Assembly: GCF_036711975.1 (NCBI RefSeq)
Contig: NC_091976.1
Span: 19,158,001 to 19,222,000, forward strand
DNA length: 64,000 bases
Reading direction: 5' to 3'
DNA from: Onthophagus taurus
Lineage: Eukaryota > Arthropoda > Insecta > Coleoptera > Scarabaeidae
Part shown: piece by piece, positions 22,038 to 32,690 of the stretch
Position numbering within the stretch: position 1 is the stretch's first letter
Layout: each line of letters opens with the position of its first letter
Notes under the pieces: model-generated
Database searches by the model: none
What the model was told of the DNA's origin: nothing
The model's input: only the letters and a program-made list of their open reading frames with translations
Position numbers and translations under genes: made by a program

Positions 22038-23260
22038 ATGAAAATATTCGCAATTTCTTTCCTCAGTAAGTCTCTTATTAATTAAAAGAATCTTTATTTT
22101 AAATCAATTTGTTATTAGTTTTTTATTTTCAATTAATTAATTCGAACGCAAATGGAGCACCATATCAAGAAAATTGTTTAAGTATTGTGTTAAAAGATGG
22201 ATGTCCGAATAAAAAGGTAACTTTTTGGCTATACAATAAAAACGCACAGGATTATTTATTAGACGAATTTAATGCAACAAGTATTTCTAACGCTCCTTGG
22301 GTTCCAAATACTAAAACCGTTTTAATTTTACATGGTTATGCTAAAAACAAATCAGTAGAACCCAATATGTGGCTAAGACCTGGTTTGTATCAGCTTGAGT
22401 AATTGTTCTTACACTTACATAAACAATTAATTTTTTAGAATATATGATAAAACGCTATAATATAATCTCCGCTGATTATCCGAAAGCTGTACCAGCTCCT
22501 TGTGAGGTGCAATCAGCGGAAAATGTTCGTAAAATTGGAAAATGTACCGCTGTTTTTATAGAAACACTTTTAAGCAAAACCAACGGTACAGTCGAATTAA
22601 ATAAATTACTTGTAGTCGGGTCTAACCTAGGCACACATGTTGCTGGAAAGGCGGGAAGTGAATTAAAAAAAAAGAAGATTACTTTAAATAGAATAGTGGG
22701 TAAATAAAAACAGATATTACATTTTTTTCTTTAAATATTGACGGTATTATCTTTTAAAGGTCTTGATCCACCGTTTACTTTATTGCACGGCCCATTAAGT
22801 TTAATAACTAAGAATTCAGCAAACTTCGTTATGATAATCCATACAAATAGGTTTGATCTTGGAAATGTAGAATTTACTGGTCACGTTGATTTTGTTGTTA
22901 ATTATGGTTCCTTTCAACAATATTGCCTTGAAGAAACAGGTCCAGTAGGTAAGTAAGACAATCAAATGAATTTAATGGCAAGTTTTAAATGATGATTTCA
23001 AAATTTATAGTGTGTAATGATATGGCATCACGGTATTATGCGGAATCAATTAATTCCAAAATGTTCTTTTGTGGGGTATCTTTAGATAGAAAGAAATATG
23101 CTATAATGGGAGAAAATACTCCAGATGGGTACAAAATATTGCATAAATTTGTTCAAATTATATTTATTTTTAATAATTTTTTAGGACGACTGGAGTTTAT
23201 TCTGTAATAACTAATCCTACTGCACCATTTGCTATGGATTCTACTTGTCCTTCAACATAA
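22038..23260 (+). CDS. Lipase gene 4: lipase-like pseudoenzyme, near-identical to gene 3
   Basis: Six exons, 22038-22065, 22119-22382, 22439-22699, 22760-22948, 23011-23128 and 23185-23260, give 311 residues. It shares every inactivating change with gene 3: GSNLGTH at the nucleophile, CNDMASR at the histidine, the lost TTCAG acceptor and its replacement nine bases on. The changes therefore arose before the 3/4 duplication, and both frames stayed open afterwards. Differences from gene 3 are few (for example IVLKDGCPNKK versus MLKGGCPHKD near the N-terminus, and LHGPLSL versus FHGPLSL). Its distal upstream DNA follows gene 2, whereas that of gene 3 follows gene 5. Confidence 0.8.
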
Positions 23261-23599
23261 GTTGTATGATTTTGTAATATTTATACAAATAAATATATTT
23301 TGTTTTGAATTTAAACATATTTCATGAATGTCGATAACTTTCAATATATATTATACACTGTACACCAGAGAAAACGTATTACCACCTCTATTATGGGTGA
23401 CGCCCCTAATTTGATTTGGCTTCCTGTACCCCTGCTTGGGGAAAATTGTTCCATTCCTCTATAAACGACAACGGAGGTCTGCATGTGTTGTTGCAGAATA
23501 TGCTTATTAGGATTAAGATCCTTGCCGTGTGTGGTCCTGCATTATTTTGCATTAGGTATCACATGTCCTACTAAGATTTCTGATTAAGTCTTATTATAG

Positions 23600-23935
23600 T
23601 CAATAAATGTTAAGTACAAATTTTTGTTACATTCTAGAGATTTTTCTATAACATTGCGTAGTGACTGGATATGATCTAAAGTGTTTCTTGAAACCTGTTT
23701 GCTCTGTATTATGGTATAGGTCGAATTTGTTTGTTAGCCGTGAAGTTATTATTTTCATCAACAATTTATATACTTGGCACAACAGGCTTATAAGTCGGTA
23801 GTTCTTTAATTCTAATTTGTCGCCTTTCTTGTGTAACAATATTAGTAACGCATCGTCCCAAGCTTGTGATTTCCTCCCATCGTTGAGGCATTTGTTAAGC
23901 AGTATCCTATAAAAATTATTCATAATCAATTATAA
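23600..23935 (-). mobile_element. RTE-type LINE reverse transcriptase fragment
   Basis: On the minus strand it reads RILLNKCLNDGRKSQAWDDA, ILLHKKGDKLELKNYRLISL and VYKLLMKIITSRLTNKFD, the fingers and palm start of an RTE reverse transcriptase. It ends abruptly at both sides. The scraps after genes 2 and 3 are shortened versions of the same insertion. Confidence 0.85.
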
Positions 23936-24320
23936 AACCATAATCGATAACTAAGTGCAACCTAGTTACTACGCAAATATTGCCAAAATCTTAAAATATA
24001 ATAGATTTTTCATTTCGATCAAGAACTGGCAGAAAACTTTCTTTATTATTTGAGTAAATCGATCATTTAAAATGTGTGAAATACAATTAAAAAACAAGAT
24101 ATCTGAATGTTAAAACGTTATATAAATAAAAAATAACGCAAAATTTTGCTTTTAAAAAATAAATTCCTCGATAAAATAAGTTTGTTTTAACCACTTCTCT
24201 AAAAATTTTAGAAAAAAGATGTTTTTCTACACATAACAATCCATAATTAAAATAAAATGTTTACGTGTACTGCCATAGTCAAAATTTTAAACATATTCTA
24301 GGAAGTGGGCAGATAAGAAA
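23936..24320. other. Upstream region of lipase gene 5
   Basis: The part at 23930-24130 is related to the spacers inside blocks A and A' (about 14190-14420 and 16560-16820), and 24130-24300 to the distal upstream DNA of gene 3. No separate gene. Confidence 0.6.
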
Positions 24321-24325
24321 ATACA

Positions 24326-24332
24326 TATAAAT
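24326..24332 (+). promoter_or_regulatory. Probable TATA box of lipase gene 5
   Basis: TATAAAT in ACATATAAATGCATG, about 50 bp upstream of the start codon. The aligned position upstream of gene 3 reads CGCATAAATG and is weaker. Confidence 0.4.
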
Positions 24333-24377
24333 GCATGTTGACACTGTTTATTTTTATATTTCAAAGTAATCTGTAAA

Positions 24378-25722
24378 ATGAAAACCGCTGCCCCATTACA
24401 CAGTAAGTAAGTTTTAAATAGCATAATTTTTTTATGTAGATATTTTCTGTTTTTTACAGTAAGTTATTTTATTTTGCTTTTTGTCACTTTGACTATAGAG
24501 CAAAAACGACATTTAACATCTTTTCGAACTCTTGCCTGCTTAAAGCTTGTAACGATTAGTAAAACATGTCCACATCCTGATATAAAGTTCTGGTTATACA
24601 ATAAGTAAGTAAATAAACTCAAATATATATTTTATTATATATAATTCAAATAAAGAGCATACACATAGTATTCAATGTTTTCTTAGCAAAACAACAAATG
24701 GTTTTCAATTAAACTGCACAAATTTTAATAAAGCCCCATTTCTGTCATATGATAATAACAACACTAAAATTGTATTTCTTTTAAATGGATATAACGGAAA
24801 TTTAAGCAATTTTATTAATGCAGACATCAAATCAAGTAAGATTTTTTTAATTTATCACTAATATTTGATTATTCTTTCGATATTAATTTTTAGATTACAT
24901 CACTTCAGGCTACGATGTTATCTCGGTAGATTATTCTTCTTTAGTTCCAAAACCCTGCTATGTACAGGCAGTACATAATGTTGATATAATAGCACATTGT
25001 TTTGCGGATTTTGTAATATGCATGAACAAATTCAATACAACTTTAACCAAAGATGTTCACGTTGTTGGATTTAGTTTGGGAGCTCAAATTGCTGGAAGAG
25101 CTGGAAATCTTTTAAGAAATGATAATATAACACTTTCAAGATTAACAGGTTTTCACTATTAATTGGATGTATATAATTTTGTGATCATATTAAAATTTCA
25201 AACAGGTTTAGATGTTGCTGCGCCACTTTTTCTGGTTCCTTACGTAAATTCAACCAGCGCAAAATTTATAGATGTTATTCATACCAATGGATTATTATTT
25301 GGAGAACCGAAAGCAATTGGAAGCGTAGATTTTTATGTTAATGAGGCAATTATCCAATCCGCTTGTATAAATATTACTGATCCAGGAAGTATAGAAACAT
25401 GTTTTAACTTCAACATTTTCTACTGATTTTATTTGAATTTTTGTAGATTTAGTTTTATGTTCGCATGCAAAGTCGTGTGATTACTTTGCCGAGTCAATTT
25501 CACCTACAAAACCTTATTTTTGTGGAGAACCGTTTGCCTTAAATAAAAATAACGGTGGAAGAAATGAAATAATGGGCGAACATGTCTCTCTTGAGTACTT
25601 ATTTAGATATAGCTAACAAACATTTTTATAAACTCGTATCTTATCTTATTTTTAGTGCTAAAGGAAGCTATCGGGTAAAAACGAACAGTGCATCTCCATA
25701 CGCAACAGCTGACTCATGTTAA
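24378..25722 (+). CDS. Lipase gene 5: secreted lipase/phospholipase A1-like protein
   Basis: Seven exons, 24378-24402, 24460-24604, 24687-24835, 24894-25148, 25206-25388, 25447-25594 and 25656-25722, give 323 residues. The start MKTAAPLH joins ISYFILLFVTLTIEQ as signal peptide. Motifs present: DIKFWLYN, VFLLNGYNGN (Asn in place of the usual His of the oxyanion HG segment), VVGFSLGAQIAGRAG (Ser), GLDVAAP (Asp) and LCSHAKSCDYFAES (His). It has an extra intron after WLYN compared with genes 2-4. The donor of intron 5 is GTATAG. The catalytic triad is complete. The HG to NG change next to the oxyanion hole is odd and could affect activity. Upstream DNA is shared with gene 3. Confidence 0.83.
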
Positions 25723-25753
25723 TAACAGAATAAAATAAAATTTCTTTCAAAAA

Positions 25754-25936
25754 ATGTTATATATTTTTTTTAAATCCTTTTATAATACTATAAGATTATG
25801 CTGCGCCCGCTCTAGGGGTAGAAATGAACCAAAGTTTAAAGTGTTACAAAAGTATAGATGCGGCCACTCAAAAAATTATTACTGCCGAAACAAATCGTTA
25901 AAACAACATGCTTCTAAGACTAGTATTAATTATTAA
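25754..25936 (+). pseudogene. Possible remnant of a lola-type zinc-finger exon
   Basis: The frame contains KVLQKYRCGHSKNYYCRNKS and then LKQHASK, resembling the degenerate zinc-finger exons of longitudinals-lacking-type BTB proteins, but the cysteine and histidine spacing is not clean. It may be chance. No acceptor was tested. Confidence 0.2.
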
Positions 25937-26290
25937 AATGGATGGTAAAAGTTCACTTGCTATCTGAATTTGATTCCATTATGAAAGAGCAATTCTATAG
26001 AGTGTTTAAAAAAGAAGAGGTTAAAGCTGATTATCTCTAAAATCCATTATCGTTATTTTTTGTTACTCTCTAATTCTTGAGTTAAATCTCTTTGTTTGAA
26101 CGAAAATAAAAACAATAAAAAATAAGATGTATACATATGCATCTTTTGAAAATATTTATAATTTATGACTGGAAAATTCCCTGAAAATTTGCTGTTAGAA
26201 AATAAATTCCTTGACCAAAAAAACATAAATAAACCTTAAATTCTTACATTACCGTACAGGTATAACCCGTAGTTACGGAACGAGGTTGAT
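25937..26290. other. Spacer downstream of the lipase cluster
   Basis: AT-rich, no gene recognised. Confidence 0.4.
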
Positions 26291-26735
26291 CGATTTTACA
26301 TATTCACGAGGCAGCTTCTGGATATGAGGTATTGGAAGTGGAGGGCTAGGGTTAGATAGGAATAGAGGAGCTTGATAAAGAAGGTCAAGGCCAGACGTGC
26401 CATAGACAATGAAGATTTTAGACAAAAATTTTCGAAAATATTTCGTTTTTTTGGAGAAACAGGTTGGAGCAAATGACTCCCTTCTTTTGATTCATCTATG
26501 CATTGTGTCACCTACTGAGTTTCAAAATCGCATTCTAATCATTCTTATCAATCTCCAAAAATTTGTTAAAACATGTCTAGCAAACCTTCTATGATACCTC
26601 TCCACCTCATTTCCTTCCACATCTTCCCCTCTATCCACCTTATCAAATGGCGCCTACAGGTCTACGAATAATGCATACAACTTTCCTCCCTTCTTGTTCA
26701 ACTCCCTTTCTGCCAAGTATTTCAATATGTAAATA
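26290..26735 (-). mobile_element. LINE reverse transcriptase fragment
   Basis: On the minus strand, near 26600-26735, one frame reads KYLAERELNKKGGKLYALFV and then APFDKVDRGKMWKEMR, the palm of a non-LTR reverse transcriptase of the type common in beetles and Hymenoptera. The rest down to about 26290 is probably the same element but is not clearly aligned. A second piece of the same family lies at 32.5-32.7 kb. Confidence 0.6.
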
Positions 26736-26736
26736 A

Positions 26737-29530
26737 ACTAATAATAATAATAAACTGTTTATTGAGCCAGAAATAATGGTAACAAGAACAAGATACAAAA
26801 TTATTTGAACAGAAACAAAAAAATATATAAATATAAATAACAAGGCAAAATAAAATAATCCTTACAATTACAACAAATAAAAAAGTATTCAAATTACAAT
26901 GGCTCAAATGGCACAAGAACAAAAAAGGTAGCAACACACCACTGATTTTAACTTGTGCCAAGACAAACAAAAACAGAAAAAAAAAGCAAAATCGTATACT
27001 GAGTAGCATTTAAAAAAAATCAAACAAACCAACAAAAACAACAAATGAAAAAAAAATAATAAAAAAGCAAAATCAAAATTTACAATTCTCATCCTCAACT
27101 CTCATTCAAAAATCAAACTGCCTAAACTGCGCGGCTGAGCAAGCACATCTAACCTCGCCAGATAAGGAGTTCCATAGTTGCGCAATCCGGTAAGAGAAGG
27201 AACAACAGAACTTAGCAGACCGGTGATGTGGTATTGTTATCGCAAATCTATGTCTCAAGTTTAAGTTATGAATGTCTGTCCTAAATCTTATTTTATGAAC
27301 AAGGTATGGAGGTTTCCCAGTGTGAAGAATCCTATAAATTAGACACAAACATTGCACACGGAATCTCTGTTTCATATTCAGCCAACCACTAGACATCAGA
27401 TCGGGGGAAATATGATCTCTTCGTTTAACGCCATAAACAAAGCGCAAGCAAGAGTTTTGAACAACTTGTACCTTGCGCATTGATTCAAAAGGCAAGCAAG
27501 AGCTAAAAACAACACTACAATAATTGAAGTTAGACAAAACTAGCCTATCACATAATAAACGCTTGAGCTCAACAGACAAACATTTACGACATGAATACAA
27601 ACGCTTTAAGGCACCAAAAGCGCGCGCACGCAGAACCCCCTATATGCCTACCAAAACTTAGTTGACTATCTATAATGACTCCCAAACTTTTAATCTCATC
27701 CGAAAAAAGAATTGGTTTATCCAAAATGTTATTATGAACTCGAGACCAATCCACAAACCCACCACCTCTTTTAGAGAATATAGAGTGTCTTATCAGGATT
27801 TATCCTCAAGCCAGTCGTGCAGAGAATTTTCAACTCGCTAGTAATAATACGACACATAGATGGAATTTCATCGGATTTAAAGCTGTAATACAATTGGGTG
27901 TCATCCGCATGCAGATGATAAGAACAATACTCAAGTTTGGAAAATAGATTGCAAGTGTAAATGGTGAAAAGGACGGGGACCAAAATAGAACCTTGAGGAA
28001 CACCAGAAGAGCAGATCACAGAAGCAGATAAACCAGAAGCAGATAGCTTAACTGCATGAACATCCAATCCAATAAACTTCAAAATGCAGAACAGGAGACT
28101 ATGATCGAGGATGTCAAAGGTCTTAGTGAAATCAAGTAAAATTAATACTGTGGATTTACCCTGCTCCAGAGACCTGAGACATCATCAGTCAAATCCAGGA
28201 GCTCAGTAGCACAATTGAACTGTCTCCTGAACCCGGACTGCTTAAGAGGCAAAATGCAATGTGTTTCCAGATAAATATTTGACTGCTCTATCATAAATCT
28301 TTCCAAAATCTTTGAAAGAACCGGCAGAATTATAATGGGCCTCAGATCCATACAACCAGTGATAGAAACAACTTTGGGAATGGGAACAACAAAACCATAC
28401 TTCCAGAAATCCGGAAACACTGAATGAATCAAACAAAAATTGAAAAGATGGAGTTATTGTTATAAAAAGCAAAAAGATCAATATCAGGAGTAACCAATGA
28501 GTCATTTACACTATTCCTAAAAAATGTATTGATAACATTATTATTTCTCACGTTTTTCCACAAACACTTACAATTAGAGTCACCGACGATTAATTTTTTT
28601 TCAAAAAATGACTTTATTTCCCGGCGAATAGCACCCGTGATGTAATTTCGTAGAGTCTTATAATATTGAAAACTCTGCTGGCTCCTAATCTTTTTATACT
28701 TAGCAAATGCTTCATTCCTTAGTTTAATCGTTTACCTGACATTCCAACTGATCCATGGCAAAGCACGCTTTCTGATTACCCTAGTAATCACAGGCGCATG
28801 AAAATCAAATAAGGATAACATAGTATCATTAAAGCAATTCAGTTTGTCATCAATTGTATTAAGATCAAGGACAGCCTCCCAATTCATCAATTGCAGATCC
28901 TCATTAAAGGCACGAACGTCAATACCACGGAGATCATGAAAACTAATAACTCTAGCCTTAGGCTTAGTAATCATTGATATCGCTAACACACAAAAAACTA
29001 ACAAGCGATACGAGAACCCAACATCGACAGTGTCACAAACACGAAGAGGTAACTCATTTGATATAATAATGACATCAATGAGTATTTCAGAAAAATTGGT
29101 GATACGAGTTGGCTGGTCAATAATCTGCCTTAAAGAAACAAATTAATATCTAAAGAAGGAAGCCTAGATAACTCCAACTGCAAACTTTAAGCCATTGAGC
29201 CAAACTTCAATCCAAAGCTGTTCCACTCCAGGAACATGCGCAGCGTCAATACGTCGCCATTCAATGCAACTCCGTATATATAGACCAACACCACCTAGAC
29301 GCCCCTAGACGGCCTGTCCGATCTAACCAGGTGATAATTATTGATACAAACAACAGATGCATCAATATCCGAATTTAACCAAGTTTCAGAAATAGCAAAA
29401 ACATCATAATCAAACCGAAGTACATTATCCCCGAAATCATCAAAGTGCGCAAGCAGGGACCTCACATTCAAATGAGCCACACGAAAAGTATCCATAAAAT
29501 CAACAAAATACAAAACTCTTTAAAAATGAA
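26737..29530 (-). mobile_element. Long Jockey/CR1-like LINE, 5'-truncated and broken
   Basis: Read on the minus strand from 29.5 kb down. The endonuclease start is at 29295-29513 (RVAHLNVRSLLAHFDDF, VFAISETWLN), with more endonuclease at 28732-29004. The reverse transcriptase at 28142-28432 has FWKYGFVVPIPKV and LRPIIILPVLSKILERFM, and 27771-28082 has SSGVPQGSILVPVLFTIY and the LHADDTQLYYSF active-site box. The C-terminal part is at 27106-27600. The 3' UTR ends in TTTATTATTATTATTAG with TTA repeats at about 26740. Several stops and frameshifts break the frame. The open frames at 26.6-27.1 kb are low-complexity 3' UTR. Confidence 0.88.
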
Positions 29531-29848
29531 AAGAAAAAAAAATACAATTAAACAAGAATGCATGAACAGATGAGAATGAGCAAAACAAAAATAAATATAA
29601 ATATATAAACAAAGAAGTAAATGACAAGTTACAAATTATATGACGATTTTAAATGATAATTGAAAAAAAATATCTATGTATATTATATATAAGTAACACA
29701 ATAGGTATTATTAAACTTACACACTGAAAACCTTAAGCAGAAAACAGAAACTCCCGCTATCGTGAAAACAAAATACTGAAATAAATAATGGCGCTTAATT
29801 AGCCTCAACAACATGTGCCTTCTAGTACCGCTACAATTCTTCTTTATA
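29531..29848. other. A-rich stretch next to the LINE
   Basis: No gene recognised; perhaps LINE 5' sequence. Confidence 0.3.
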
Positions 29849-32040
29849 CAGTGCTAGCGTAAAGTAACCCCCCCCCCCCTGTTTAACTTCCGAACAAATT
29901 AAGATATCACTATGAACAAAAAAACGTCAGTTTCTATATTTTATCAGCACAAATATTTTCTTATGGAAAATTTTGCCATCACTTTTAGTTTTTCCGGAAA
30001 ATAGATCAACTTTGTTTTTTAAATGGAACACCCAGTATATTATGGTATCTTCCGAAAGATGAAAACAATATGAATCCAACGGTACCTCACAATCAAATAT
30101 CGGTTTATTAGTTTTTCGCATAAAAATTAAACAAAATGCGGAATTTTGCCGGAAAAACCAACGTATCTTCGTCGCTACCTGTCGAAATGCAATCGGCCAG
30201 TTAAATGGTGGACGGTAGGTTAACGGTCGGTATACGCTCGAGCTAAGACGGATTTAAAATTGCAAGTTCAATTACTTATTTTTTTTAGAAATGAAATAAA
30301 AGTTGTTTGGAAGTATATTAAATTTATGAATTAATCATATTTTATCAAAAAATATTTATAAAGAAAAAAAGTCAATATAAGAAATGAAATTTTCTTATTA
30401 AAGATTTTGCTAGTATAGGTAACGGTTGAAAAATTTGCTTAGTGTTGTTATTGAATAATAAAAGAATTTTTTATTTATTAAGAATCAAATATTAAGTAAA
30501 TTGTTCGATATGATTACCTTGAACTTCTAGACAGTGGTACCATCTTTGTAGAGTTTCCTCTCTCACACGGCTTAACATGTGATGATCAATATTTTGGCAG
30601 ACGTCAATAATTTTTTGTTTTAAATCCTCAATACTACCCAACGGAATTTCATATACCTTGGATTTTAAATAACCCCATAAAAAGAAATCTAAAGGGGTCA
30701 GATCTGGTGATCTTGTTGTCCATTAAAATTTTTATCAAGATAATTTCGTACCATTGGCGCATAATGTGGAGGTGCTCCGTCTTGATGAAACACTAGTTCC
30801 ATTTCAAAATCGTCAGAATTCTGTTGTACAATTTGCAAAAGTCTTGAAAAAAAAAACATTTACTTTCTAATGAAATTGAGTGATAACGTCACGATATTCA
30901 TGTGGATTAACATCACGCCGATGCAATTTTCCACCCAAAAAGAAAGTTCATTCATCACTGAAACAAATATGTTTCAAGTATAATCGATTTCGTTCAACCA
31001 TATTTGTCATTAGCTCACAAAATTCTGTTCTTCTCTATCAGGGTCATCTTCTGTTAATTCATGAAGCATTTTTATTTAAAATGGATGATATTTATTCTTC
31101 TTTAAGTATTTCCACGTCGTCCAACAACGACGCGGAAATATTTAACACATCACACGTTGATGCGATAGCAGCAGACGACATCATGGGCACATTAAATACT
31201 TCTGTTAATATCTGACGACCAGTTCTTTTGCGGTCTTCGACGCTTCCAGTTTCCAAAAACTTATTCACAAGCTCTCTTAAATATTTTCGACTAATTGGAT
31301 GTTCAGGAAATCATTTCTTAAATTGTCGCTCTGTTCCATGTAGATTTCTGTCAGCACGAGCGAATATTAAAATTGCTTCGATATTGTGCTCTAAACTCCT
31401 TCTAGCCATTTTGATCTCGCCTTTCTTTGGTTATACTTGGTCGGGTAGAATTCAAAGATAGAAATGAAGGAAAATATTTGCATGCTGCCTTAAATACAAA
31501 ATTTCAAAGTACCTACAAACTTTAAAATTGTTGTTATGACAATTTTTTCTTAGAAGTTTTAAAAAGAACTTTCTTTTTATCCTTTTCTTGTATTGATTGT
31601 TTCATAAAAACATTCTAAAAGAATTGCTGATTTTAACCCTGCTTAATCCGAGCGTAGACCGACCTTTAACTGACCGTCCACCATTTATCTGGCCCATTGT
31701 ATCTCGACAGGTAGTCAACGAAGATACGTTGGTTTTTCCGGCGAAATTCCGCATTTTATTTAATTTTTATGTAAAAAACTAATAAACCGATATTTGATTG
31801 TGAGGTATCGTTGAATTCGTATTGTTTTATTCTTTCGAAAGATACAATAATATACTGGGTGTTCCATTTAAAAAAACAAAGCTGTTCCATTTTCCGGAAA
31901 AACTAAAAGTGATACCAAAATTTTCCATAAGAAAATATTTGTGCTGATAAAATATAGAAACTGACGTTTTTTTGTTCATATTGATATCTCAATCTGTTCA
32001 GAAGTTAAACAGGGGGGGGGGTTACTTTACGCTAGCACTG
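29849..32040 (-). mobile_element. Tc1/mariner-superfamily transposon with 0.42 kb terminal inverted repeats
   Basis: A 2.19 kb unit. It starts CAGTGCTAGCGTAAAGTAAC and ends with the inverted copy, each flanked by TA. The inverted ends run about 29849-30265 and 31622-32040 and include a C run on the left and a G run on the right. The transposase lies between them on the minus strand. Both termini and the target duplication are intact, so the unit is structurally whole but has a broken transposase. Confidence 0.9.
30492..31409 (-). pseudogene. Mariner-like transposase, broken
   Basis: The start at 31409 gives MARRSLEHNIEAILIFARAD, then a helix-turn-helix with FPEHPISRKYLRELVNKF and TGSVEDRKRTGR. 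Later LVFHQDGAPPHYAPMVRNYL carries the second catalytic aspartate, and LTPLDFFLWGYLKSKVYEI the third catalytic position, followed by the C-terminal NHIEQFT and a stop. There is an in-frame stop in the HTH region (after FKK) and at least two frame changes. The length (about 305 codons) is slightly short for the family. Confidence 0.85.
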
Positions 32041-32066
32041 TATATTGTCTTTATATATTGTATATA

Positions 32067-32487
32067 CAGCGTGTCCCGTATCTTCCGCATCAGAGCATTA
32101 TACGGTTGTAGGATACATTATTCTGAAGCGATCTTTCTAATAAAATTTTTTCGAAATGTTTATAATAACCGCACGGGAACTGTTTAAAGGAACTGTTTTT
32201 CGTCCAATCAGCAGATCGCAAATCAGACTCAGGTAATCGGTGCCACCCTCGGCCGGTTCGCTACGCCGATGATAACTCGTTTCCCACGTGTACTCACCAA
32301 TAGATTCGTCATGGAAAGAGAAATAAACTTTTTCGATGAATCAAAGTCGTCCGTTATTGGTCGTCGTTAAACAGTTCCCGTGCGGTTATTATAAACATTT
32401 CGAAAAAAATTTATTAGAAAGATCGCTTCAGAATAATGTATTCTACAACCGTATAATGCTCTGATGCGGAAGATACGGGACACGCTG
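32067..32487. mobile_element. 421-bp foldback element with TA target duplication
   Basis: Starts CAGCGTGTCCCGTATCTTCC and ends GGAAGATACGGGACACGCTG, flanked by TA on both sides. The arms are roughly 130-150 bp, and the centre carries different, more GC-rich DNA. It lies 24 bp from the mariner element. Non-coding. Confidence 0.9.
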
Positions 32488-32489
32488 TA

Positions 32490-32690
32490 TTGTCAATTGC
32501 CCCTCTTCTCTTCCTGAATCCCGCCTGCCCATCCGGCAACAACTCCCCCTCTCCATTTTCTCTTCCAATCTCCCCAGCAGTACCTTTGCATATATTTTAA
32601 ATGTAGTGTCCAACAGGACGATCCTGCTATAATTGCCCACCACCATTTTACTTCCCTTTTTATACAGTGTAACAAACGAAAAATCAAAAT
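32490..32690 (-). mobile_element. LINE reverse transcriptase fragment
   Basis: Minus strand: YKKGSKMVVGNYSRIVLLDT, then TFKIYAKVLLGRLEEKMERG and AGWAGGIQEEKRGN. This is the GDxxxxxNYRGISLL...KIYAKIL block of the same LINE family as at 26.6 kb. It is cut on the left by the foldback element. Confidence 0.75.

Noticed and set aside
26643-27098. Phe/Leu-rich minus-strand open frames
   Set aside because: Low-complexity A- and T-rich LINE 3' UTR; no family similarity.
29870-29880. C run (and the G run near 32012) as an independent regulatory G-quadruplex
   Set aside because: Both are mirror parts of the inverted ends of one transposon, so they are explained by it.
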